Part shown: positions 58,101-64,000 of the stretch, piece by piece | Layout: every line of letters starts with the position of its first letter | Numbering within the stretch: the first letter of the stretch is position 1 | From: Aureococcus anophagefferens | Taxonomy: Eukaryota; Sar; Pelagophyceae; Pelagomonadales; Pelagomonadaceae | Assembly (NCBI RefSeq): GCF_000186865.1 | Contig: NW_008705567.1 | Span: 1,243,757-1,307,756 of the forward strand | Direction: 5' to 3' | Length of the DNA: 64,000 bases | Program-made: the position numbers and the translations under genes | Notes under the pieces: model-generated | What the model was told of the DNA's origin: nothing | The model's database searches: none | What the model saw: only the letters and a program-made list of their open reading frames with translations

Positions 58101-59133
58101 GCTCTCCATCGCCAAGTACATCCACGGCGGCGAGGAGACGCGGCCGTCCGCGGCCTTCGAGAAGCTCATCAAGGAGCAGGTCGCGAACGCCAAGGAGAAG
58201 GAGCCCCTCAGCACGCACGACCCCGACGACTTCCGGCGCCACGCGCTCTACAACGAGGACGTCGAGCAGGCCATCATGCCCCACATGTCCATGCTCCGGG
58301 AGATGTACAAGACGTTCACGACCGTGAGCGCGATCAAGAAGAAGATGTCCGTGCGGGACTGGATCCGGCTCATGGTCGACGTGTCCTTCTTCGACGAGGA
58401 CTTCACGCGCTGCGAGGGCAAGCTCGCCTTCGTCTGGTCCCAGATGAAGACCGCGGACACGACGAAGCACGCGGCCGACTTCACGACGCTCAGCTTCACG
58501 GACTTCCTCGAGGCGCTGTGCCGCGTCGCCGTCGCGAAGACGTGGCCCAGCGACGACGTGCTCGACGCGACGCAGTTCGACGTCGAGACGGCGCTGGCCT
58601 ACTTCGACAACTGCGAGTCCTACAACGACGACCCGAAGAAGGCCATGTACATGGACGAGCCGGGCGAGTACGAGGACTGGGACGACCACAACGTGGCCAT
58701 GAAGATCAAGAAGCTCTTCCTGACCATCTACCGGCGCCTGGCCAAGATCATGCAGTCCAACTCCGCCTTCCTGTCGCGCTGCGTGCGCCCGGGCATCCAG
58801 CGCGCGCTCATCCAGCTGGGCCTGTCGTCGGCGCAGCGCGCCGTCGGCGGCGGCCGCGGCGCGGTCATGATGGGCGGCGCGCCGCCGCGGTCGCCGGGCC
58901 AGGGCCTCCGCGACTCCCAGGCCGTCGCCCGCGGCGCGCCGAGCTTCCGCCCGGGCACGGCGTCGAGCGCCGCGTCCGGCTCCAACGCGTCCTACTCGCG
59001 GCCGGGCACGCCGAGCCGGCCGCCGACCGCGCCGGTGCCCGAGGACGCGCCCGCGGCCGACGACCGGCCCCTGAGCGGCGCCGAGGCCGGCTTGCTCTCC
59101 AACATGATCGGCAAGGGCGCGTTCGGCAAGTAA
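52114..59133 (+). CDS. Giant single-exon ARM/HEAT-like protein (2,339 aa)
   Basis: It starts MAEKPFDIKKTVTRLKTVGG at 52114; upstream in-frame codons to 52006 are in the promoter. Residues about 120-500 and 640-1000 are alpha-helical and ARM/HEAT-like (ALCTAVVRHPGAVETWGLTGHV, LRRSTMLGAA-type turns such as VRRCAATMLGAAARKLRRI, NVQCWALRILQAVLEASKHV). Disordered, acidic, Ser/Arg-rich blocks lie at about 520-640, 990-1080 and 1400-1660. The last 600 residues form a calcium-sensor-like helical region (FKECIDSCGIPDRKN, VFHFFAAMYGSSNE, DFLEALCRVAVA). A role in axoneme or cytoskeleton is possible by analogy with flagellar ARM proteins; no orthologue is certain. Confidence 0.75.
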   Translation: MAEKPFDIKKTVTRLKTVGGAVMHVTAAAPRRDKLVRCVLKYRKKGAEEAKEYELETVGDHTTWEKLSERVIAALWPNRRDTQNTVAMLEFAPLAPPGAEVEVVYILDTPTLMRALQAFRDTYELRKSAAIDKIIAEVEGLMRSGDPEAIARGARMIQALMQTSLDPETHAKLLGLLTEGLEKQKDHENGARDALELAAVAFVKTGVKTHRTKDLMFGKNPMNVIHALLGRFGKKHDDKDRPWSQKDDGEPGDEVELSTNSVCALAAVANDKSGAYNLLKPDSLISILKKMLDEKDDDLAGKCAGALCTAVVRHPGAVETWGLTGHVVQLLSKLMRSSKSWEVRRCAATMLGAAARKLRRIVADYAKKGLPVDERSHFTIPSLVSNDADSEDGSDYDDVAEEDEEDEDFNAFLKANPKTPKIDIPVKCSTHWAELLRQPEVFLSALTCMKAATEVLLPDCTTLGVVQRHADDDSLSQLGGGPSEPERRKITVLETSVDDTVSAIDEMARRNRVGGTARASRVSPDRSPKGTRRSTRRAPNPGKTPDEVRSSMSNIRASARATQRTTASMRKSRATGRVLSTSRGLGKQNLRNSGTRRTTVRQTVAKGTVSNMTVESTVELSGFLLWAVAATLRGDEAWVKMSTVRALLALTLYPLSPPAIRCATLHSCAALERLCIHKTFARLIAKQAGIVDVLRMLLERDALPNVQCWALRILQAVLEASKHVRDVLVIDNFRTVLANRMLERKGALKAEFVTLGAHMLATITKLSMELVEKQKRHADEGGPSAERRKTLVRSTVVGISRYMKTIITLLEEGPPASLRFTAIHVWLLARAPEMRENLVRNNVVAALIPRLEAIVQIICPRKRSAITNERQSRINARFESEMDDVGRVQTLNQLAATTWVLLQSHTARVACKRTGCINIIVQHIVELHASMFSTARRLLLCCLWQLSHYDASLQNLLIDAPVSRFYMPAKPESDSEDDDSDASDGLKRADDIEWSDTSSDDDEDEYDDDDDSEAASKSSRATTPASAAASPKAKARSLETHQAHRAQQRRASTAALGAAVGAGGDMAKNPKKAEDEAKAALRRSAVFVKVEDHTLTFRELLGQVGSQDDQALEVRLVACRFYYYLVEAQRLTVAKAQVKRLTAVEGVDQAQVQAAVAKDESDKDVAANLALILLQTTGPAAKEAHMHGALLLAKEARTATKKLSLAEAGAIEKLINALRRADPESTRAITCILHAIFNISTHPSNQVRTIKHGLKVILKHARGSPAGVRATAFATRTLENCRHNAETVSAYYKVELRYKARLLRRRAEVKDGGGAASLAPTARTPSLATLSVDDRGADGGSLSVASPNGHSKKTEDSKLQRFKCRFESFLKDFETYAEAKKPRSPSPEAAPEDDEDVDFWLKGKKRKDDRSVATESLVDTPPPKPVYKHTRLRTLGKEMSKSVMDIWVDKRPPSGQTSTPNFCPRTTWSPRITSTAPVPKKIVLERLAEESAASSNPTAPTAGPNRGVKFAGAGPAVPPLARTPNRDVGLSPFGTPRSAVAAPPDGRRGTGRDESSKSAREDDAAAERRRRSLLGAGAPPAQPEGGALSDLDQRLALRPAPPSSGRRKPPPVRVVMEGGKRFTFHRPVDEILAEDVDASDEEKEPPMCAQFPRVEGSRISEGLFERYALPDGTESHFYFRNRNHSHFNEDTDPRPIPPTDDLKSVLGNAHIPYGPAAPALDDAAWPPLYTPLNKAADELNKYIYGDAGGDDGADDLRHHPGLNALGLGDGKHGAGKGGGESFEDPMVLVLKPEHVREVDKAEDTGPKLGPNGELLCPDGKPLGWNIASSAIWRPRGPEMSPPYSPRDYYHNKKFYRRSATHDWNEMMGRSRFVNVVKRLVGEQNLEAELAAMKKVLTENFRLTSNVFHFFAAMYGSSNEHQLGENGFKECIDSCGIPDRKNKACNTTTVDHIFIEANVDDPVSAADKRNTTKSMPAEAKNSTNLIVRFEFHQALILLSIAKYIHGGEETRPSAAFEKLIKEQVANAKEKEPLSTHDPDDFRRHALYNEDVEQAIMPHMSMLREMYKTFTTVSAIKKKMSVRDWIRLMVDVSFFDEDFTRCEGKLAFVWSQMKTADTTKHAADFTTLSFTDFLEALCRVAVAKTWPSDDVLDATQFDVETALAYFDNCESYNDDPKKAMYMDEPGEYEDWDDHNVAMKIKKLFLTIYRRLAKIMQSNSAFLSRCVRPGIQRALIQLGLSSAQRAVGGGRGAVMMGGAPPRSPGQGLRDSQAVARGAPSFRPGTASSAASGSNASYSRPGTPSRPPTAPVPEDAPAADDRPLSGAEAGLLSNMIGKGAFGK

Positions 59134-59173
59134 TTTTATTTCGATCTTGAGGGGATTGTAGTATTTTGACAGC

Positions 59174-60421
59174 ATGTTGGACCTGACTGCCGCAGCATGT
59201 GCTTTCGACGCGCTCGGCAGCGCTGCGGCCGCAGCGAGCGAAACAGACGCGCTCGGCAGCGCTGCGGCCGCAGCGAGCGACACAGACGCGCTGGACAGCG
59301 ACGACGACGCCAGCACTGCACTCAACAGCATCCTAAAAGCCTTACGAGTCCACGACGCGGCGGCGCGCATCGAGCGGAAAGCGGACGCGCCGCGGCACTG
59401 CACGACCGCCGCCTGCCTCTGCGGCCGCGAGGCCGTGCTCGACGGCCACCGCTACGCGTTCGGCCACTGCGACCTCGCGCGCGACGACGTCGACGCGAAC
59501 CGCGTCGCGGAGCGCTTCCGCGCCGCGGCCTGCAGCTGCTGCAAGGCCGCTCGCAAGGCGGCGAAGCGTGCGGCCGCCGCGCCGCCGCGCCGCTGCCACG
59601 GCTGCGGCGCGACGGACCACGTCGCTAGAGACTGTAGCATGGGCAGAACCGCTTCGCGCCGCGACTCCTTCCTCCGCTGCGGCGAGGGGTGCTTCCCGCG
59701 GCGCTTCGTCGTGCCGCTGCACCGCGCGACGACAAACTTCGACGCCGACGGCGACCTGCGGCCGGGCCGCGTGGACGTCGCCGCGCGGCTGCTGACCGCG
59801 ACGCTCGTCGCGTCGCAGCGCGTGCGCCACAACGCCCAGCTCTGGCTGCCCTTCCTCGGCGGCGAGGCGCCCGCGACGACGGTCTGCGCGAGCGGCGGGC
59901 CCGCGCGCGGCCTCCATCCGAGCGAGCGCGACGCCGCGCGGCGCCTGCGCCTCGCGCTCGACGGCGGCGACGACGACGCGACGGCGCGCGAGCGCAAGGG
60001 CTTTCGGGTGCTGCCCGGGGGCTTCGTCGACGCGCTGGCCGAGGCGCTCGCGCTCGCGCGCGCGCCGGACGACGGCGGCTCCGCGGCCGCGCCGCTGCTG
60101 ATTCTAGCCGAGGGCGCGCCGCCCCTCGCGGACGTGCTCCGCGGCCACGGGCCGCTCGACGACCTCGTCGTCGTCCTCGGCGACGACGTCGGCCTCTCCG
60201 ACGACGAGGTCGCCGCCGCGACGCGCCTCGGCGAGGCGCACGGCGGCCGCGTGCTCACGGCGTCCCTCGGCCCCGTCGCCCTCCTCGCGTCCCAGTGCAT
60301 CACCCTCGTCCACTGGCACCTCGACGCGATCCACGCGTGCCCCGCGCACCTCTGGGCGCCGCCGGAGCAGCGCTCACGCGTCAGCATCCGGAGGCGGAAG
60401 CGCGCGAATGCCAAGTCCTAA
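59174..60421 (+). CDS. TrmY-like SPOUT RNA methyltransferase with zinc-binding N-terminus
   Basis: This encodes 415 aa. The N-terminus has a 13-aa tandem repeat (DALGSAAAAASET), then Cys clusters (CTTAACLCGREAVLDG, ACSCCKAARKAA) and a CCHC zinc knuckle CHGCGATDHVARDC. Residues about 175-400 match TrmY (DUF358), the archaeal tRNA pseudouridine-54 N1-methyltransferase: RFVVPLHRATTNFDADGD, GRVDVAARLLTATLVAS, GGPARGLHPSERDAARRLR, GFRVLPGGFVDAL, DLVVVLGDDVGLSDDE and ASLGPVALLASQCITLVHW. The SPOUT knot is predicted from these. Its TAA overlaps the TAG of the convergent gene in CTAA. Confidence 0.8.
   Translation: MLDLTAAACAFDALGSAAAAASETDALGSAAAAASDTDALDSDDDASTALNSILKALRVHDAAARIERKADAPRHCTTAACLCGREAVLDGHRYAFGHCDLARDDVDANRVAERFRAAACSCCKAARKAAKRAAAAPPRRCHGCGATDHVARDCSMGRTASRRDSFLRCGEGCFPRRFVVPLHRATTNFDADGDLRPGRVDVAARLLTATLVASQRVRHNAQLWLPFLGGEAPATTVCASGGPARGLHPSERDAARRLRLALDGGDDDATARERKGFRVLPGGFVDALAEALALARAPDDGGSAAAPLLILAEGAPPLADVLRGHGPLDDLVVVLGDDVGLSDDEVAAATRLGEAHGGRVLTASLGPVALLASQCITLVHWHLDAIHACPAHLWAPPEQRSRVSIRRRKRANAKS
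59207..59300 (+). repeat. 39-bp tandem repeat in coding sequence
   Basis: Two full copies lie at 59207-59245 and 59246-59284, with a partial third to about 59300. Each encodes the 13-residue unit DALGSAAAAASxT. The copies are nearly identical, indicating recent slippage or unequal exchange in the N-terminal region of the TrmY-like gene. Confidence 0.85.
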
Positions 60422-60921
60422 TCCTCCTTTTTTTTGGCCGCGAGCGCGCGGACCTCGACGAGGAGCACGATCAGCCACATGGGCACGAACACCTTGCCGA
60501 TGAGGTCGGCGATCTCCGTGGCGAGGCCGGACCGGATGTCGTGTTTCGCCTCCATCTCGACCATGGCCGGATGCATGCGCGGGAAGTAGAGGCAGCATCC
60601 CAGCACCATCGCCGCGGCGCCCATCGCGCGCGTCTGCGCGTCGCTCGTCGCGATCACGGCGAGCAGCATGGAAAAGATGACCTTGGAGTTCCCGACCCAC
60701 ATGGAGTAGAACTCGATCGTGCGCAGCGCCGGCCAAGCATTTGACGGACACGGCGGCGTGTATTGCCGAGCCGCAGCCACGTTAAATTGAGTATAGCCCT
60801 TGAATGCTCCTGGCGAGAGCCCGTCCATCTGCGTCGCATCCGTGTCGAAGTACTGCTGGTACGCGCTCAGCAGCTCCGCGATGATGAACAGCGTCGAGGC
60901 TGCGGTGAATGCTTTGCCCAT
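60418..60921 (-). CDS. Small multipass membrane protein
   Basis: This encodes 167 aa with four likely helices: about 3-24 (AFTAASTLFIIAELLSAYQQY), 80-94 (VIFSMLLAVIATSD), 100-116 (AAAMVLGCCLYFPRMHP) and 141-160 (VFVPMWLIVLLVEVRAL), ending in a basic KKKED tail. A central loop contains MDGLSPGAFKGYTQFNVAAARQY. No family is recognised. Its stop overlaps the stop of the TrmY-like gene by three bases (CTAA at 60418-60421). Confidence 0.65.
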   Translation of the reverse strand: MGKAFTAASTLFIIAELLSAYQQYFDTDATQMDGLSPGAFKGYTQFNVAAARQYTPPCPSNAWPALRTIEFYSMWVGNSKVIFSMLLAVIATSDAQTRAMGAAAMVLGCCLYFPRMHPAMVEMEAKHDIRSGLATEIADLIGKVFVPMWLIVLLVEVRALAAKKKED

Positions 60922-61008
60922 GTTTGGCAGCCCTGTCTTTGAAATTCAAGCTCGACGCCAACGCGACGTTCAACCAGGAGACGATCGGAGACGCGCGCGA
61001 GCTTTTAC

Positions 61009-61782
61009 CTAGGGCGCCGTCGAGGGACGGACCTGGGCGGGCGCCGTCGACGGGCGGGCCGGCGGTTCGGCCGGCCGCGGCTTCTCGCGCCAGCCGTAGT
61101 CGTAGGACCAGGCCATGCCGGCCTCGCGGCGCGTCTTCTTCCGGCGCCGCGGCTTGCCCGCCTCGAGGAGCGTGGAGAAGGCGCGCGTGATGGGGATGGG
61201 CGTGCCGTCGACGCGCGCCGCGCGGGGCTTGGCGCTGCCCGGCCGCCGGGACGTCGGCGTCGTCGGCCGCACGCGCGACCGCACGTCCGGGCGGGCGTCG
61301 CGGCCGTCGGAGACGCGCCAGAACGGCTTCTCCTCGCGGCGCTTCGGGGGCGCGCCCTCGCGCGCCGAGTGGTCGCGCATCGTGAGCACCGTGGCCGCGG
61401 ACGGCCGCGCGGAGACGGCCGCGCCGTAGCGCTCGCGCGCGGAGAGCTCGCGCGCGGAGCCCGACCGGACCGGCGCGCCGCCGAAGTTCTCGCGCGAGCC
61501 CTGGCGCGCGAGCGACGTGCTGAAGTGGCGCACGTCGCGGCGCCGCGCCGCGCGGCAGCTCAGGCTCATCTCGCTCGGCGTCGGCTGCGGCGGGTAGCGC
61601 GGCTTCCTCCGCCGCGTGTCGTGGAACGCGAAGCGCTCGCTGAGGCTCTTGCCGAAGAGCGCGTTCGCGCGGCAGGAATTCTCGCGCTGGTCCCGATGAG
61701 GCTGCGGCGGCTTGTAGACGAAGGAGTTGTGCTGGTGCGTCTGGTAGACGCCGATCTTGCCCGCGTTCCAGGCCAGCGGCAT
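61009..61782 (-). CDS. Basic Arg/Pro-rich protein, possibly cytoskeletal
   Basis: This encodes 257 aa from the ATG giving MPLAWNAGKIGVYQTHQHNS. The N-terminal segment (GKIGVYQTHQHNSFVYKPPQPH) and repeated short Arg/Ser/Pro motifs (SLSERFAFHDTRRRKPRYPPQP, GSARELSARERYGAA, PPARPSTAPAQVRPSTAP) recall small microtubule-inner proteins, but no orthologue is named. The upstream frame to 61986 has no support. Probably disordered in isolation. Confidence 0.5.
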   Translation of the reverse strand: MPLAWNAGKIGVYQTHQHNSFVYKPPQPHRDQRENSCRANALFGKSLSERFAFHDTRRRKPRYPPQPTPSEMSLSCRAARRRDVRHFSTSLARQGSRENFGGAPVRSGSARELSARERYGAAVSARPSAATVLTMRDHSAREGAPPKRREEKPFWRVSDGRDARPDVRSRVRPTTPTSRRPGSAKPRAARVDGTPIPITRAFSTLLEAGKPRRRKKTRREAGMAWSYDYGWREKPRPAEPPARPSTAPAQVRPSTAP

Positions 61783-62017
61783 TGGTGTGTTGACCAATTC
61801 AGCTCGTGTGTCGTTGCGACTCTTCACTTCCCACCGAGCCCACCACGTTGCGTGATGGCGCCGCGACGCGTTGTTCACCGCGTCCGAGCGCACATGTTGC
61901 GCGAGAACAGGGCTAGAAGAGAGCGCACATGTTGCGCTAGACGCCAGCTCCGGGCAGAGAGGCGTTACTATTGTACTTGTAAACATGATTCCTGAACTTC
62001 AAAATGAAGGAAACCAT

Positions 62018-64000
62018 CTAGGGCCGGCAGCAGGCGCAGGTCGCGTCGCGGTTGCGCTCGCGCTTGAGGACGCAGCAGCAGCCGATGGAGGCCCAGATGG
62101 CGACGACGAGCGCGACGACGGAGAGCATGCCGAAGGCCTTCTGGCCGCCGTCTCGGTCGGTCCCGCCCGCGGAGCTCAGGACCGAGAGGACGAGCCAGGC
62201 GGGGAAGCAGAGGCACGCGAGGCTCCAGTGGACCGGCCGCGTGCAGCCCGTCATCCGCGGCCGCGGCGGCGGGAGCTTGGGCGTGCCCGGCTCGTCGACG
62301 CCGTCCTCGACGGACGACTGCGTCGACAGCGCGCGCGCGAGGCGCCGCTCGCCGCCGCTCGTCTCGAGGACCGTGCGGATGAAGACGGCCTCGAGGGACG
62401 GCTGGGAGATCGCGTAGCCGACGAGGGCCGCCTCCTCGCCCCGCCGCTCGAGCGCGTCGAAGACCGGGCCCATCCGCATCGCGGCCTGGGGGCACTCGAA
62501 GGTGAAAACGCCGGCGTTGGGCGCGCCGTCCTCGACGGCCGCGCCGCCGAAGACGTCGCCGGCGAGGCTCCGGAGCTTCGCGGACGCGCCGGCGGGATCG
62601 CTCGCGAAGGCCTCGGGGTCGACGCGGAGCTCGACTTCGTAGTTCGTGCCCAGGGACCGCTTCAGGTGCTGGATCGTGCCGAGGCACCGCAGGCGGCCCT
62701 TGACCATGATCGCGACGCGGTCGCACAGCGCCTCGACCTCCTCCATGAGGTGGCTCGTCAGCACGACCGCGCGCGCGTCCATCGTCGCCCGGACGACGTT
62801 CCAGAGGTTCCGCCGCGACACGGGGTCGAGGCCCGCGGACGGCTCGTCGAGCAGCACGCACTGGGGGTCCCCGACGATGGCGATGGCGACGCAGAGCTTG
62901 CGCTTCATGCCGCCGCTCAGGCGCATCGCGAGCTTCGTCGCGTGCGGCCTCAGCTCGAGCTCGTCGAGCGCGGCCTCCGTGAGCCGCCCGGCCTCGCCCC
63001 CGGGCACGCCGCGGATGCGCGCGAAGAGCTTCAGGTGGTCCGCGCACGTGAGCCGGTCCCAGAGCGTGTTCGACTGCGCGACGACGCCGAGCGCCTCCGC
63101 GGCGCCGGAAAAGTCCGTCATCGCGGAGACGCCGTCGACGAAGACGTCGCCGTTCGTCGGCGCGAGGTGGCGGACGACCATGTTCATCGTCGTCGACTTG
63201 CCCGCGCCGTTGGCGCCCAACAGACCGAAGCACTCGCCGCGGCGCACGCGGAACGACGCGTCGTGCACCGCCACCGTCTCGCGCGCGTTCGTCCGCGTCC
63301 GGGGGAAGACCATGCGCAGGCGCTTGACGACGAGCGTGTGCGGGCCGCCCTTGGCCGGCGCCGGGTCGTCCGCGACGGCCGCGGCCTCGGCCGCGACGTC
63401 CGCGTCCGCGTCCGAGGCCGGCGGGAAATCCGGGAAGGTCACGGCGAGCGGCCGCGTGCCGCGGGCCTCGAGGAACAGGCAGAGGCCGACGTAGAGCACG
63501 ACCTCGGCGGCGAAGATGAGCTGGACCTCCCAGATCCGCGGCCCGCCCGGCGCGGGCTCCGTCGTCGCGACGAGGTCGAGCGCCATGAACGTCGTGCCCT
63601 GCGGGCTGAAGACCGTGATGAGCCAGTACTGGGACGCCTGGATCTTCTCCATGGAGAAGCCGTCGTCGAACTGGCGGATGACCGTGTAGACGACGAGCGT
63701 CGTGAGCTGCGGCCCCAAGATCTGCACGATCTGGAGGCCCGGCACCGCGGCGACGCAGCGCTTCGCGGAGCCGAATAGAAAGCTCACGACGTAGCTGTAG
63801 GCGACGACCTGGCACAGCGCCATGGGCACGAACCAGAAGATGGCGCCGTCGGCGAGCCACCGGTGCATGCCCGTCGCGGGGACGACGACGTAGTACGCCG
63901 CGAGCACGGGCGACAGGAGCGCGAGGTCCCCGAGGAACGCGCCCGCCCAGTAGGCCCGGAGGTCGCAGCCCATGACGCTCAGCACGTTCCGCAGCTTCGT
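62018..64000 (-). CDS. ABCA-type ABC transporter, C-terminal part, runs off the right edge
   Basis: About 660 codons are visible. The frame is open through base 64000 (TKLRNVLSVMGCDLRAYW, matching the KLRexLkxMGL segment of ABCA), so the N-terminus lies outside. Membrane helices follow to about residue 190. The nucleotide-binding domain has Walker A GANGAGKST, Q-loop LGVVAQSNTLWDRLT, signature LSGGMKRKL, Walker B CVLLDEPSAGLDP and switch His TSHLMEE. The end holds two hydrophobic helices and a Cys-rich tail (GCCCVLKRERNRDATCACCRP), possibly palmitoylated. ABCA proteins usually move lipids. Only one nucleotide-binding domain is visible in this part. Confidence 0.9.
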   Translation of the reverse strand, partial: TKLRNVLSVMGCDLRAYWAGAFLGDLALLSPVLAAYYVVVPATGMHRWLADGAIFWFVPMALCQVVAYSYVVSFLFGSAKRCVAAVPGLQIVQILGPQLTTLVVYTVIRQFDDGFSMEKIQASQYWLITVFSPQGTTFMALDLVATTEPAPGGPRIWEVQLIFAAEVVLYVGLCLFLEARGTRPLAVTFPDFPPASDADADVAAEAAAVADDPAPAKGGPHTLVVKRLRMVFPRTRTNARETVAVHDASFRVRRGECFGLLGANGAGKSTTMNMVVRHLAPTNGDVFVDGVSAMTDFSGAAEALGVVAQSNTLWDRLTCADHLKLFARIRGVPGGEAGRLTEAALDELELRPHATKLAMRLSGGMKRKLCVAIAIVGDPQCVLLDEPSAGLDPVSRRNLWNVVRATMDARAVVLTSHLMEEVEALCDRVAIMVKGRLRCLGTIQHLKRSLGTNYEVELRVDPEAFASDPAGASAKLRSLAGDVFGGAAVEDGAPNAGVFTFECPQAAMRMGPVFDALERRGEEAALVGYAISQPSLEAVFIRTVLETSGGERRLARALSTQSSVEDGVDEPGTPKLPPPRPRMTGCTRPVHWSLACLCFPAWLVLSVLSSAGGTDRDGGQKAFGMLSVVALVVAIWASIGCCCVLKRERNRDATCACCRP

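Noticed and set aside
53394..59150. A 1,918-codon open frame on the plus strand in a second frame across the ARM-like gene
   Set aside because: It is Arg/Ala/Gly-rich with no domain. High GC removes stop codons from all frames here. The other frame has regular helices and conserved-looking segments.
54595..59403. A 1,602-codon minus-strand open frame opposite the ARM-like gene
   Set aside because: The composition is that of an antisense shadow of a GC-rich gene, with no recognised motif or sensible start.
1..64000. CRISPR arrays, rRNA genes, tRNA genes, insertion sequences with transposase
   Set aside because: No spaced repeat arrays, rRNA-like sequence, cloverleaf or transposase frame were seen. 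The only mobile elements found are nonautonomous introners.

Overview
The window is eukaryotic nuclear DNA from a very GC-rich, gene-dense alga. It most likely comes from a stramenopile of the pelagophyte Aureococcus type. The evidence is extreme GC3, about 40 protein genes in 64 kb on alternating strands, convergent stop codons only 6-60 bp apart (twice sharing the four bases CTAA), short introns, and eukaryote-only genes (TAF9, SUMO, elongin B, BBS1, DRC4). The most diagnostic sign is four copies of transposon-like introner elements inside reading frames. They have the target-duplication architecture published for A. anophagefferens (Huff, Zilberman and Roy 2016). The species name is an inference from these traits; no search was run.

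Layout. 0-12.4 kb: a partial gene, a cupin-like protein, a K+ channel, a phosphosite-rich protein, TAF9, a TPR-methyltransferase split by an introner element, a degenerate methyltransferase, a membrane tyrosinase and axonemal DRC4. 12.7-20.6 kb: a disordered protein carrying two introner elements, mannonate dehydratase with a 55-nt intron flanked by 14-bp direct repeats, a methyltransferase/2OG-oxygenase composite gene interrupted by an introner element and an 80-N assembly gap, and a METTL21-like methyltransferase. 20.7-31.5 kb: an SLC37/GlpT-type transporter, a thioredoxin-like protein, BBS1, a PPR protein, a 70-aa membrane protein, and a VCBS-REJ-GPS multipass protein resembling polycystin-1. 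31.8-42.8 kb: small unknowns, a SANT protein, a membrane-anchored PPAT-like nucleotidyltransferase, SUMO, a TPR-glycosyltransferase, an elongin-B-like gene, a coiled-coil protein and a PUB-UBA-UBL-UBC E2 enzyme. 42.8-43.7 kb has no intact gene and is unlike its surroundings. 43.7-64 kb: a YqaJ-type nuclease, a divergent DHYC palmitoyltransferase, an ABC half-transporter with an inserted zinc finger, a 2,339-aa ARM-like protein in one exon, a TrmY-like SPOUT methyltransferase with a zinc knuckle, several unknowns, and the C-terminal half of an ABCA transporter that runs off the end.

These genes form no operon. Two loose themes recur. One is cilium or axoneme biology (DRC4, BBS1, the polycystin-like receptor, possibly the ARM protein and two small structural proteins). 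The other is ubiquitin-family signalling (SUMO, elongin B, the multidomain E2).

The most interesting signal is how introns arise here. In every introner copy the target-site duplication gives the donor dinucleotide (GT or GC) and the element end gives the acceptor AG. Splicing therefore restores the uninterrupted codons exactly. The terminal inverted repeats co-vary between copies while the core is almost unchanged.
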